Source: Kushneria pakistanensis (GTDB taxonomy: Bacteria; Pseudomonadota; Gammaproteobacteria; Pseudomonadales; Halomonadaceae). Taken from it: a stretch of DNA of 64,000 nt. The DNA lies in NCBI RefSeq assembly GCF_014652795.1, contig NZ_BMZM01000002.1, forward strand, positions 496,001 to 560,000, written 5' to 3'. Positions 17,653 to 28,011 of this stretch are shown piece after piece (the first letter of the stretch is position 1; every line of letters starts with the position of its first letter). The translations under genes and the position numbers were made by a program. A model generated the notes under the pieces. The model was not told the DNA's origin. It did not search any database and was given only the letters and a program-made list of their open reading frames with translations.

Positions 17653-18144
17653 TCAGGCGTTGGCGTGCTCGGGCATCTCACGTGCCGTATCGTCTCTCTG
17701 CTCGGTCAGGGCGCGCTGGCCGGCATTGATCGGGATCTGGCGTGCGCGCTGTCGTTCGGGAACCACGCGCAGCAGATCAACGATCAACAGCCCGTTTTCA
17801 AGCCGTGCGCCCTGGATCTCGATGTTTTCGTCAAGGCGGAAGGAGAGCCGAAACGAGCGTTTGGCGATGCCGCGATGCAGATACGTGACACTTGAATCGT
17901 CGCCGTCACTGTCGTCGCGACCACCGGTAATGGTCAGTACGCGGTTTTCAACGTTGACGTCGAGCTCCTGCTCGGAGAATCCTGCCGTGGCCACCGCAAT
18001 GCGATAGTCATTGTCGCCGTGCTTTTCGACGTTGTAGGGCGGATAGCTGGGCGCGTCGTTGTGCATGGCCTGTTCGAACAGATCATTCAATCGATCAAAG
18101 CCGATGCTGCGACGAAAGAGCGGAGAAAGGGTCATGGTGTTCAT
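17653..18144 (-). CDS. ibpA: Small heat-shock protein, Hsp20/IbpA type
   Basis: 163-residue ATP-independent chaperone of the alpha-crystallin family that holds unfolding proteins. The N-terminus (LSPLFRRSIGFDRLNDLFEQA) is the IbpA signature. The alpha-crystallin domain covers about residues 35-130 (YPPYNVEKHGDNDYRIAVATAGF ... RRGIAKRSFRLSFRL ... LENGLLIVDL). The C-terminal tail contains RQIPI, an I-x-I-like anchor. Regulation is unusually readable: a sigma32-like promoter at 18266-18294 and a thermometer-type hairpin over the AGGAGG ribosome site at 18147-18170. Confidence 0.93.
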   Translation of the reverse strand: MNTMTLSPLFRRSIGFDRLNDLFEQAMHNDAPSYPPYNVEKHGDNDYRIAVATAGFSEQELDVNVENRVLTITGGRDDSDGDDSSVTYLHRGIAKRSFRLSFRLDENIEIQGARLENGLLIVDLLRVVPERQRARQIPINAGQRALTEQRDDTAREMPEHANA

Positions 18145-18146
18145 AA

Positions 18147-18170
18147 AACCTCCTGATGGACAGCAAAGTT
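18147..18170 (-). promoter_or_regulatory. ROSE-like RNA thermometer hairpin on the ibpA ribosome site
   Basis: In the mRNA, AACUUUGCU (18170-18162) pairs with AGGAGGUU (18154-18147) around a seven-base loop, leaving one bulged G. The UUGCU segment facing AGGA with a bulged G is the defining feature of ROSE elements, which melt on heating to free the ribosome site. The paired AGGAGG lies four bases before the ATG. Confidence 0.75.
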
Positions 18171-18265
18171 CGTCACTACCGTGATTGAGGACTCGCAGAC
18201 CCGCATGGGCGGCATCTGCGCTCGCGTCAGCAGCTCTGATGGAGCCTGTTGTCGCGACATTATGT

Positions 18266-18294
18266 TAAATAGTGGCGCCTGGCGGCATTTCAAG
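18266..18294 (-). promoter_or_regulatory. Sigma32-like heat-shock promoter of ibpA
   Basis: On the minus strand CTTGAAA (18294-18288), twelve bases, then CCACTATTTA (18275-18266). This matches CTTGAAA and CCCCATnT with normal spacing. It predicts a leader of roughly 115 bases. Confidence 0.75.
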
Positions 18295-18493
18295 TCCTTC
18301 CTGGAAAAAATCCTGTCTCTTTTTTGCCAAACGTCACTGGTCGGGAAAATAGGGCCGGCATGAAGCTTTTCAAGAGGACATTTCAAAAAATATCGGGGCC
18401 GTGCGGGCGGGCATTGATATTGTCCTGCCGAGGACTTCTCTTTTGGCGCGCAGCGTCGATAATCATGAAATCACGACCACCGGAAACCACGAC

Positions 18494-18685
18494 ATGAATC
18501 AGCCCCACGTTCACGGCCCGAACTGCCAGCACGATCACGATCATCATGAGCATGGGCACGTCCATGGGCCGAATTGCAGCCATGGCGCCCGCAAGCCCGT
18601 TCGCAATGCGTTGAAGGATCTCGGGCGTAACGATCCGTGCCCCTGCGGCAGTGGCAGGAAATACAAGAAGTGTCACGGCGGCTGA
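18494..18685 (+). CDS. His-rich SEC-C metal-binding miniprotein
   Basis: 63 residues. The N-terminal half contains two copies of HVHGPNC followed by a polar residue and His, with a His/Asp/Glu-rich run between them. The C-terminal half ends in the SEC-C zinc motif [18 protein letters not shown], as at the SecA C-terminus. Both halves should bind metal, so it may be a small zinc or nickel chaperone or buffer (inference). An in-frame upstream extension to 18401 exists, but the ATG at 18494 begins the conserved part. The bidirectional terminator at 18715 follows. Confidence 0.75.
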   Translation: MNQPHVHGPNCQHDHDHHEHGHVHGPNCSHGARKPVRNALKDLGRNDPCPCGSGRKYKKCHGG

Positions 18686-18714
18686 ATCCGTCGGCAGATG
18701 CGACAGGGATCTAC

Positions 18715-18749
18715 AAAAAAACCGGCGCCCAGAGGCGCCGGTTTCTTTT
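18715..18749. terminator. Bidirectional terminator, SEC-C gene / catalase
   Basis: Stem AAACCGGCGCC/GGCGCCGGTTT with a four-base loop, A6 before and TTTCTTTT after. It serves the convergent genes on both sides. Confidence 0.9.
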
Positions 18750-18793
18750 ATGGCCAGGAATCAGTCAGGGATCGCCCCGAATGATTCAACCGA

Positions 18794-20446
<1,653 letters not shown>

Positions 20447-20517
20447 GCCTTTCTCCTCTTTTGACATCCTGTCCGGGTCGTATCCGGCACCGGTCACGAG
20501 CGGCCCGGAATGCGAAA

Positions 20518-20531
20518 GGTACCACGGTACC
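20518..20531. promoter_or_regulatory. Dyad at the catalase promoter
   Basis: GGTACC-AC-GGTACC, an inverted repeat of two KpnI-like hexamers about 70 bases before the catalase start. It lies just downstream of a TTGATC/TAATAC-like promoter (18-base spacer) on the minus strand, so it sits about at the transcription start, as an operator might. Confidence 0.4.
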
Positions 20532-20622
20532 CTCATGTATTAGTTCTATCGGGCAGTAAAGATCAAGACTATGACAGGCCCTTTGCCGCTCAGGGGAACG
20601 GGCCTGTCGTCCGGGCAGACGA

Positions 20623-20638
20623 TGTTTCACGTGAAACA
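20623..20638. other. parS: parS centromere site 1
   Basis: TGTTTCACGTGAAACA, a perfect 16-base palindrome identical to the conserved bacterial chromosomal parS consensus bound by ParB. It is intergenic between catalase and the DUF445 gene. Confidence 0.92.
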
Positions 20639-20687
20639 TGAATGGCATCGACTCTTCGCCGCTGCCTCATTTCGAAGGTTTGACGCC

Positions 20688-21956
20688 TTAAAGCGCCATC
20701 ACAAGCTGGGTCAGCACATGGATGACCAGTCCGATCAGCCCCCCCACCAGCGTGCCGTTGATGCGAATGAACTGCAGGTCGTTGCCCACGTTCTTCTCGA
20801 TCTGGGCGACGATCTCGTCACTGTCGAGACTGTCCAGATAGCGCTGAATGTAGGCATCGATGCGCGGTCCATTGCGCTCGACCAGGGCAGGCAGCAGCGT
20901 CACGGCCTGTTCGTTGAGCCACGCGCGCGCCGGAGCATCCTGTTCGAGGGTGCGCGCGTAATACTCGATGAAATGTTCAAGCCAGGCCCGTGACTGTGAA
21001 TCGCTGGCTTCCAGATCCTGGGCCAGCCAGTCCATCAGTTCCTCCCAGACGCCGGTGACATAGTCGCTGAGCCGATCATTATCGAGAATGTCATCGCGCA
21101 GCCGGTCAAGGCGCCGGGCGAAGGCCGGGTCCTGGCGAACACGCTTGATGAAGGCAGCAAACTGTCGATCCAGATGATGGCGCAGTGGGTGGTCGGGGTC
21201 CTCGCTCACCTCGCTGATCAAGCGCGCGCTCTGCTCGACCACGCGCTCGTTGATCATCCAGCCCGCCAGTCGATGCATGCTGATCTCACGGCCCATTACC
21301 CGCGGATTAAAAAGCTTGAAGACGGTGCCGGTGATGAAGGTCTTGACCCGCTCCTGGTTGTCTTCGACCTCCAGCCAGCGCGAGAGTCGCGCCAGCGAAT
21401 CATCCAGCAGGACCTGATGGCGCCCCTCGGCGGCCAGCACGTTCAGCGCACTGCCCATCAAGCGGGACGTGTTGATGCGGCCCAGATGATGGCGCAGGGT
21501 ACGGGTGAGAAAGTCCCGCGCGGCACTCTGGCGCACCGCTGCCAGCGAGGTGCTCATGGCCTGGGTCAGGCGCTCGGCGACCATGGCGCGCCGCTCGGGG
21601 CGCGACAGCCAGCTCACCAGGGCACCGGCCACATCAAAGCGCCGGACGCTGTCACGCACGTAGGCTTCAGAAAGAAAGTTCTCACGGATAAAGCCTGACA
21701 GGCTGCGCCCAAGCCGCGCGCGATTGCGCGGGATGATCGCCGTATGAGGAATTTTCAGCCCCAGCGGATGGCGAAAGAGCGCCGTGACGGCGAACCAGTC
21801 GGCAATACCCCCGATCATCGCCGCCTCGGCGAAGGCCGAGACATATTCAAGCGCCGGGAAACGCGCCTGATACCAGGTGCTGACAATATAAAGCAGCAGT
21901 GCGCCAACGAGACACAGCGTGGCGATGCGGCGTCGGTCGTGATATGGCTGGGTCAA
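20688..21956 (-). CDS. DUF445 family membrane-anchored protein
   Basis: 422 residues. An N-terminal membrane helix (about 11-30) precedes the family's characteristic GGIADWFAVTALFRHPLG motif, and another hydrophobic segment closes the C-terminus (GTLVGGLIGLVIHVLTQLV). The long middle is helical and charged. DUF445 proteins (YjiN in E. coli) are of unknown function. The gene is a single unit with convergent/divergent neighbours and parS site 1 directly downstream. Confidence 0.85.
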   Translation of the reverse strand: MTQPYHDRRRIATLCLVGALLLYIVSTWYQARFPALEYVSAFAEAAMIGGIADWFAVTALFRHPLGLKIPHTAIIPRNRARLGRSLSGFIRENFLSEAYVRDSVRRFDVAGALVSWLSRPERRAMVAERLTQAMSTSLAAVRQSAARDFLTRTLRHHLGRINTSRLMGSALNVLAAEGRHQVLLDDSLARLSRWLEVEDNQERVKTFITGTVFKLFNPRVMGREISMHRLAGWMINERVVEQSARLISEVSEDPDHPLRHHLDRQFAAFIKRVRQDPAFARRLDRLRDDILDNDRLSDYVTGVWEELMDWLAQDLEASDSQSRAWLEHFIEYYARTLEQDAPARAWLNEQAVTLLPALVERNGPRIDAYIQRYLDSLDSDEIVAQIEKNVGNDLQFIRINGTLVGGLIGLVIHVLTQLVMAL

Positions 21957-22177
21957 TCAGACTCTCCCTGTACAAAATGGCCTGTCGAAAGCTTAGCTCA
22001 GTGCAGGACACCCTTATACGTTGGCCGCCCATTGGCGCGCAGCGGTTGTTGTGCCTGCCCGAGCCGGTCAAACTCGGTGCAACAATGCATCAACGCCTGC
22101 CGGGGAGAGGACTCTTTCCGATCCCGTGACAGGTATCCTGCCCCCACACGTTTTCAGATGACGATGGAAGAGACGGC

Positions 22178-23650
22178 ATGACCGATACATCGGATAACCG
22201 CACAACGACAACCTGCCCGGAAGCGCCGAGCCTGAACTTTCGACTTGGCGCACTGGGCGCTGCCATACCGCTGATATTTTTTGTCGGCTGGGCCGTTATC
22301 ACCAGTGTGCTGGGGCTTTCCTCCGAGATTGGCCTGGTCATGGGCGCCCTGTTTGGCCTGACGCTGGGGCTCTTGTTTTGCAAAAGCCGCTGGGAGGCGT
22401 ATGCCAGCGGCCTTTTCAGCGGCATGGCCCAGCCCATCGGTGTTGTGGCCGTGGTGGCCTGGTTTTACGCCGGCATGCTCGCGCAGGTACTGCAGACCGG
22501 GGGGCTGGTAGAGGGCCTGGTCTGGCTGGGTGGCATATCGGGTGCCTCCGGCGGCGCCTTTGTGGGGCTGACCTTTGTACTGGCGGCAGTGTTTTCTACC
22601 GCTGTGGGCACCGGCTACGGCACGACGGTGGCGTTTAGTACGCTGATGTACCCGGCCGGTGTGGCGCTGGGCTGTGATCCGGTGGTGCTGTTTGGCGCCA
22701 TTCTGGCCGGGGCCATCTTTGGCGATAACCTTGCCCCGGTCTCGGACACCACCATCGTCTCGGCGACCACTCAGAATGCCGATGTCCCAGGCGTAGTGAA
22801 AAGCCGCTTCAAGTATTCGATCATGGCGGCCGTCCCGTCACTGGTGCTCTTTGTGTTGCTGGGCAATGCCAGCAGCGACCTTGAGGGCGGCAGCGCCGCG
22901 CTTGAGGCGATGATGGCCCGGACCGACCCGATCGGGCTTTTGATGCTGATTCCCTTTGCGCTGGTGCTGGTGCTGGCCCTGCGCGGTCATCATCTGATCA
23001 CCTCACTGACCTGGGGAATCGTTTCGGCCTCGGTGTTGATCGTGGTGGCAGGACTGGCTGCACCAGGCGACATCATGGCCTTTGATTCCGATAGTGATGC
23101 GGTGGTCACGGGGGCGCTGGTGGATGGTGTCAGTGGCTACGTCAACATGGCGATTTTGATTCTACTGATTGTGGCCACGGCACATCTGCTCAAGCTTGGC
23201 GGCACCATGAGCGCCATCACGAAAGGCCTGACGCGCTGGATCGGCGATTCCGTGCGTCGTGCCGAGCTTGCCATCTGGGGCATCGTGGCGCTTTTGAACT
23301 CGGCGATCACCATCAATACCGCCGCCGAGATTGCCGCTGCCCCCTTCGTGCGCGAGCTGGGCGAGAAGTACCGTATTCATCGTTATCGCCGCGCCAACAT
23401 GCTTGACGCCGTGACCTCGGCACTGGGCTATATCTTTCCCTGGGGGGCGCCGGTGCTGCTGGGGTGGGCCACGATTACGGCGATGCAGCACCAGTATGAC
23501 TGGCTGCCGATCGTGGCCCCCACCGAGGTGTTCCCGTTTGTCTTCCACGGCTGGTTTCTGCTTTTGATCATGTTGTTTGCTGCCGCCACCGGCTGGGGAC
23601 TGCGTTTCGAGACGCCCGAGGAGCTGGCGCAGGCCAGTCCGACACGTTGA
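22178..23650 (+). CDS. NhaC-family Na+/H+ antiporter-like transporter
   Basis: 490-residue inner-membrane protein with about eleven or twelve helices. The NhaC/ArsB-like core motif GDNLAPVSDTTIVSATT is intact near residues 190-205, with a second helix-break region FSTAVGTGYGTT. Members exchange Na+ for H+, or malate/lactate in some branches; the exact substrate is not readable. A sodium antiporter fits a halophilic host. DNA at the start codon shows a GGAAGAG ribosome site. Confidence 0.87.
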   Translation: MTDTSDNRTTTTCPEAPSLNFRLGALGAAIPLIFFVGWAVITSVLGLSSEIGLVMGALFGLTLGLLFCKSRWEAYASGLFSGMAQPIGVVAVVAWFYAGMLAQVLQTGGLVEGLVWLGGISGASGGAFVGLTFVLAAVFSTAVGTGYGTTVAFSTLMYPAGVALGCDPVVLFGAILAGAIFGDNLAPVSDTTIVSATTQNADVPGVVKSRFKYSIMAAVPSLVLFVLLGNASSDLEGGSAALEAMMARTDPIGLLMLIPFALVLVLALRGHHLITSLTWGIVSASVLIVVAGLAAPGDIMAFDSDSDAVVTGALVDGVSGYVNMAILILLIVATAHLLKLGGTMSAITKGLTRWIGDSVRRAELAIWGIVALLNSAITINTAAEIAAAPFVRELGEKYRIHRYRRANMLDAVTSALGYIFPWGAPVLLGWATITAMQHQYDWLPIVAPTEVFPFVFHGWFLLLIMLFAAATGWGLRFETPEELAQASPTR

Positions 23651-23833
23651 CGACATGGGGAATCACGATAACGCTGGCAATCAGTGCGTAATTCCCCTAT
23701 GTTGGCACTCCTCTTCGCACGGGCAGGCCGTTGGCCTGCCTCCGTCATTCGAAATTCCCCCTGCGCTGTCACGGCGCTGTCGCTCTCGCGAAGAAGACGC
23801 CAGCATCCGATAGCGCCATGAGACAACCTGTCG

Positions 23834-25225
23834 ATGTCATTTTCCCAACTTGGGCTGTCGCCCGAGCTTTTGCGTGCTCTTGAAGATGCTGGTTACCAGA
23901 CACCTTCCCCCATTCAATCCAAGGCCATTCCGGCCTGTCTTGAAGGTCGCGACGTGCTGGCAGCGGCCCAGACCGGTACCGGCAAGACCGCAGGCTTCAC
24001 CCTGCCGATTCTGGAGCGACTCTCACGCGAGCCTCAGGGTCACAAGCGTCCGGTGCGTGCCCTGATTCTGACCCCGACCCGCGAGCTTGCCGCTCAGATC
24101 GGGGAGTCGGTCGAAAAATATGGCGTGCACCTCAAGCCACGTCTGAAAAGCGATGTGGTTTACGGTGGCGTCAAGGTCAACCCGCAGATCGCGCGACTGC
24201 GCGATGGCGTGGATATCCTGGTCGCCTGCCCGGGTCGCCTGCTGGATCTGGTCAATCAAAAGGCCGTACGTCTGGATCAGGTCGAAACCCTGGTGCTTGA
24301 TGAAGCCGACCGCATGCTGGACATGGGCTTTATCCACGACATCAAAAAGATCCTGCGTCTGGTGCCGAAACAGCGTCAGAACCTGCTGTTCTCCGCGACC
24401 TTTTCAAAAGAGATCCGCGAGCTGGCCAATACGCTGCTGGACAACCCGGTCAGCATCGAGGTGGCGCCGCGCAATACCGCGGCCGAAAGTGTGGATCAGT
24501 CGATCTACATGGTCGAAAAGCCCCAGCGCATGGCGCTTCTGACCCATCTGATTACCCATCATCAGTGGTCACAGGCGCTGGTCTTTACGGCCACCAAGCA
24601 CATGGCCAACCGGGTCACCCAGCATCTGCAAAAGGCCGGCATCACGGCAGCGGCCATTCACGGCAACAAGAGCCAGAATGCCCGTACCGCGGCGCTGTCC
24701 GGCTTCAAGAGCGGTGAAGTGCAGGTGATGGTGGCCACCGACGTGGCCGCGCGCGGGATCGATATCTCCGAGCTGCCCAACGTGGTCAACTTCGAACTGC
24801 CCAAGACACCGGCCGACTATGTCCACCGCATCGGTCGTACCGGCCGTGCCGGCGCCAGCGGGCAGGCCGTGTCACTGGTCATGCCCGATGAGCGCGGTCA
24901 GCTCAAACAGATCGAGAAGCTGATCGGTCGTGCCATTCCGGTGGCTACCGCTGAAGGCTTTGATTTCACGCGCGCCGTGCCGGAAACCCCCGATGAGCGT
25001 GAGCAGCGCCCGGGTGGCGGTCAGCGTCGTCAGGGCAGCGGTCAGGCGCGCAATAACAACGGTGGCGGCGCTCGCAATGGCGGCGGTGCCGGCCGCGGCG
25101 GCGCAGGCAATCGCACCCGCAGTGGCGGTGGCAGCACCAGCGGTGATGAGCAGGCGCGCCCGGCGCGTCGTCGGCGTCGCAGCAGCCCGCGCTCGTCAGG
25201 CAATAGCGGTAGCGGTAACCGCTGA
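23834..25225 (+). CDS. rhlE: DEAD-box RNA helicase RhlE
   Basis: 463-residue ATP-dependent RNA helicase: Q motif at the N-terminus ([19 protein letters not shown]), AQTGTGKT at about 45-52, [12 protein letters not shown] at 156-159, SAT and [10 protein letters not shown]. The C-terminal 70 residues are Gly/Arg/Asn-rich ([17 protein letters not shown]), a disordered RNA-binding tail typical of RhlE. It remodels RNA in ribosome assembly and mRNA decay. A terminator with a UUCG loop follows. Confidence 0.95.
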   Translation: MSFSQLGLSPELLRALEDAGYQTPSPIQSKAIPACLEGRDVLAAAQTGTGKTAGFTLPILERLSREPQGHKRPVRALILTPTRELAAQIGESVEKYGVHLKPRLKSDVVYGGVKVNPQIARLRDGVDILVACPGRLLDLVNQKAVRLDQVETLVLDEADRMLDMGFIHDIKKILRLVPKQRQNLLFSATFSKEIRELANTLLDNPVSIEVAPRNTAAESVDQSIYMVEKPQRMALLTHLITHHQWSQALVFTATKHMANRVTQHLQKAGITAAAIHGNKSQNARTAALSGFKSGEVQVMVATDVAARGIDISELPNVVNFELPKTPADYVHRIGRTGRAGASGQAVSLVMPDERGQLKQIEKLIGRAIPVATAEGFDFTRAVPETPDEREQRPGGGQRRQGSGQARNNNGGGARNGGGAGRGGAGNRTRSGGGSTSGDEQARPARRRRRSSPRSSGNSGSGNR

Positions 25226-25253
25226 CCGCGCGTTGTCCCTGTGTGGTGATATC

Positions 25254-25282
25254 AACCGTCTGCTTCGGCAGGCGGTTTTTTT
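25254..25282 (+). terminator. Terminator after rhlE
   Basis: Stem AACCGTCTGC/GCAGGCGGTT closed by a C-UUCG-G tetraloop, followed by a run of seven T's. Confidence 0.92.
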
Positions 25283-25393
25283 ATGCACGCCTGACAGTGG
25301 ACGGCCGGCACGGGCGGTGGCATGGTCGCTGACCCTATTTCCTGTAAACCTGCCCCTGGCAAGTTGTCCATATCAAACAAGAGGCGTGTGAGC

Positions 25394-26698
25394 ATGCGTG
25401 CAGAAAGCAGTCCGGGTGTACTGACCCATGAGCAGCAGGCGCGCCGCGCGGCGTTGGGCAGTTTTGTCGGGGCGGTGGTCGACTGGTATGACTTTCTGCT
25501 CTACGGCATCGTGGCGGCGCTGGTCTTCAATACCCAGTTCTTTCCCAATGTGAGCCCGGCGGCCGGTACGCTGGCGGCGCTGGCCACCTTCGGGGTGGGC
25601 TTTCTGTTTCGACCGCTGGGCGGCATCGTGTTCGGACACTTCGGCGACCGGCTGGGCCGCAAGCGCATGCTGGTGCTGACCGTAATGCTGATGGGGGTGG
25701 CAACGTCCCTGATCGGGCTGCTGCCGACCTACGCCGCCATTGGCGTCTGGGCGCCGATACTGCTGGTGGTGCTGCGTGCCCTGCAGGGCTTTGCCGTGGG
25801 TGGCGAGTGGGGTGGTGCTGCGTTGATGGCGGTCGAGAGCGCACCACGTCATCGGCGAGCGTTTTACAGCAGCGGCGTGCAGGTGGGCTATGGGGTGGGG
25901 CTGATTCTGGCCACCGGCAGCGTCTCGTTTTTAAGTCACTATCTGGATGATGCCGCCTTTCAGAGCTGGGGCTGGCGGTTGCCGTTCGTGTTCTCCATCG
26001 TGCTGGTGGCCATCGCCTTCTGGGTACGCGCAGGACTTGAGGAATCGCCCGAGTTCAGGGAGGCCGTCGAACAAAAGGCGCAGGCGCCCGCCCGGCTGCC
26101 GGTGCTTGAGGCATTGAGCCGTCACCCGAAGGCGTTTTTACAGATCATTGCCCTGCGTCTGGCCGAGCTTTTCACGATGTATATCGTGACCACCTTCGCG
26201 CTGAGCTATTCGACCAGCCATCTGGGGCTTTCCCGCGAGCTCTTTCTCAATATCGGGCTGCTGGTAGGTGCCATCAGCTGCGTGACCATTCCACTATTTG
26301 CGATGCTGGCCGACCGCTTTGGCCGGCGACGCGTTTACATGATGGGGGCACTCATTGGCGTGCTCTGTGCCTTTCCCTTTTTCATGGCGCTGGAAGCACG
26401 TTCGATCGTCTGGATCGTGTTCTTTGCCGTGATGCTGGCCAACATGGCCCATGACATGGTGGTGAGCGTGCAGCAGCCCATGTTTGCCGAGCTTTTCGGC
26501 ACGGCCTATCGCTACAGCGGTGCCGGGGTGGGCTATCAGGTGGCCAGTGTGGTGGGTGGAGGATTTACGCCGTTCATTGCCGCGGCGCTGGTGAGCATGG
26601 CCGGTGGCAGCTGGCTGCCGGTGGCCCTTTACCTAGCCGTGGGCTGCGCCCTGTCGGCGCTTGGAGTCATGAGTATCCAGCGCCACCGCGCTGACTGA
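25394..26698 (+). CDS. MFS transporter, metabolite:H+ symporter (MHS) type
   Basis: 434-residue transporter with twelve predicted helices. The N-terminal VGAVVDWYDFLLYG and the loop 2-3 motif RPLGGIVFGHFGDRLGRKRML are hallmarks of the MHS group (ProP, KgtP, ShiA). Substrates in this group include compatible solutes and carboxylates; no residue here settles which. The ATG at 25394 has GAGG upstream and aligns with the family. An in-frame GTG-type start at 25322 has no support. Confidence 0.88.
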   Translation: MRAESSPGVLTHEQQARRAALGSFVGAVVDWYDFLLYGIVAALVFNTQFFPNVSPAAGTLAALATFGVGFLFRPLGGIVFGHFGDRLGRKRMLVLTVMLMGVATSLIGLLPTYAAIGVWAPILLVVLRALQGFAVGGEWGGAALMAVESAPRHRRAFYSSGVQVGYGVGLILATGSVSFLSHYLDDAAFQSWGWRLPFVFSIVLVAIAFWVRAGLEESPEFREAVEQKAQAPARLPVLEALSRHPKAFLQIIALRLAELFTMYIVTTFALSYSTSHLGLSRELFLNIGLLVGAISCVTIPLFAMLADRFGRRRVYMMGALIGVLCAFPFFMALEARSIVWIVFFAVMLANMAHDMVVSVQQPMFAELFGTAYRYSGAGVGYQVASVVGGGFTPFIAAALVSMAGGSWLPVALYLAVGCALSALGVMSIQRHRAD

Positions 26699-26784
26699 GG
26701 GCATCATCATCCATGGCCAGCGTGCTTTCAGAGGTATCCTTTCATGGCGGGTAGCAGGGTGCTGGCGGGCGACAGCGGAGGACG

Positions 26785-28011
26785 GTGCGACTACTCTTAA
26801 GCATCATGCAACAAATGGCCTTTTTCATTGGGCCATTTCGGGAACCGATGACTTTTACCGGGTTACGCTTAATGCCACGTCGCTCCGTCGAAGCCCTGAT
26901 CAAGGGGCTCAAGAAACTGCTTCACGTTGTAGCGCGTCCGGCCAAGTCAGAAAGAGTCCACGGCGGCAGGCTGATTCATACCTACCGGGGCTATGGAACG
27001 CATCGGGAAGTCTTTCTGATGGGCCGGGTCTTTCGTCAGCCCGGCTTTAATCTGAACCTGGCCGAGGGGTCGTGGTTAAGCGATCTGGCCGGTATCGTAC
27101 GGCGTACCGTACGCTGGGGCGTCAAGCACATTGATATCCAGATCCAGCTGGGCGATCAGACGGTGACGGTGACTACCGACCGGGACGGCTATTTCAACGC
27201 CCATCTCCAGCTTGAGACACCCCTGCCGGGAGATCGCATCTGGCATGAGGCACATCTGCGTATCCTCTCGCCAAGTCGTGATCGAAAGAGCTCACGTGCC
27301 AATGATAGCGCCGGTGGTGAGGCCGTGGCCGATATCTACGTGCCGCCTGCCGATATCGACTTTGCCGTCATCAGCGATATTGACGATACGGTGATGTATA
27401 CCGGCGTGGCCAACAAGCTGAAGATGATGTATCACCTCTTTATTGCCCGCGCCGAGCAGCGCATGGCCTTTCCCGGCGTGGCGGCACTGTATCGCGGCTT
27501 TCATGTCGGCGATGGTGATCAGCACTGCCAGCGCCCGCTGCTGTATGTCTCGCGCGCGCCCTGGAGCATCTATGAAATGCTGGAGGCGTTTTTCCGGCTC
27601 AATCGCATTCCGGTCGGGCCGATCCTGTTCCTGCGTGAATGGGGACTGACGCTGCAGCATCCGCTACCGCGCAAGGCAGAAGATCACAAGCGCGAGCTGA
27701 TCGAGACCATGCTCGAGCTTTATGATCCCCTGCCCTTCGTATTGATCGGCGACAGTGGCCAGCATGACCCCGAAATCTACACTGCTATCGTGCGGGATTA
27801 TCCCGGGCGCATTCGCACGGTCTATATTCGCGATGTCAGCAATGATGCCGGCCGACAGGAGGCCATCGAAGCCCTGTCTGCCCAGATTGATCAGCAGGAC
27901 AACGACTGCTCGCTGGTGCTGGCCTCTGACAGTCTGACCATGGCCGAACATGCCCATGAACGCGGTTATATCTCGGATGATGCGCTTGAGCGGGTGCGCG
28001 AATCTCAATAG
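26785..28011 (+). CDS. App1-like phosphatidate phosphatase domain protein (DUF2183)
   Basis: About 408 residues. The C-terminal half has the App1/DUF2183 fold: VISDIDDTVMYTG (HAD-type DxDxT motif near 197), YVSRAPWSIYEML, REWG and LIGDSGQHDPEIY. In yeast App1 is a phosphatidate phosphatase; bacterial members are uncharacterised. The N-terminal half is a beta-rich domain (RVFRQPGFNLNLAEGSWLSD). The start is uncertain: a GTG at 26785 has GGAGG only three bases away, and an ATG at 26806 or 26872 is possible. The 3' end overlaps the convergent methyltransferase gene by 7 bases. Confidence 0.78.
   Translation: MRLLLSIMQQMAFFIGPFREPMTFTGLRLMPRRSVEALIKGLKKLLHVVARPAKSERVHGGRLIHTYRGYGTHREVFLMGRVFRQPGFNLNLAEGSWLSDLAGIVRRTVRWGVKHIDIQIQLGDQTVTVTTDRDGYFNAHLQLETPLPGDRIWHEAHLRILSPSRDRKSSRANDSAGGEAVADIYVPPADIDFAVISDIDDTVMYTGVANKLKMMYHLFIARAEQRMAFPGVAALYRGFHVGDGDQHCQRPLLYVSRAPWSIYEMLEAFFRLNRIPVGPILFLREWGLTLQHPLPRKAEDHKRELIETMLELYDPLPFVLIGDSGQHDPEIYTAIVRDYPGRIRTVYIRDVSNDAGRQEAIEALSAQIDQQDNDCSLVLASDSLTMAEHAHERGYISDDALERVRESQ

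Larger units (their letters stand above)
18145..18493. other. Divergent region, ibpA / SEC-C miniprotein
   Basis: About 350 bases. Its left part is the ibpA leader with thermometer and heat-shock promoter. The right part (18300-18490) must hold the promoter for the SEC-C gene; nothing decisive is visible there. Confidence 0.6.

Noticed and set aside
20623-20638. Simple transcription-factor operator at the first parS palindrome
   Set aside because: The same 16-mer recurs at distant intergenic sites next to unrelated genes and equals the ParB consensus, so a partition site explains it better.
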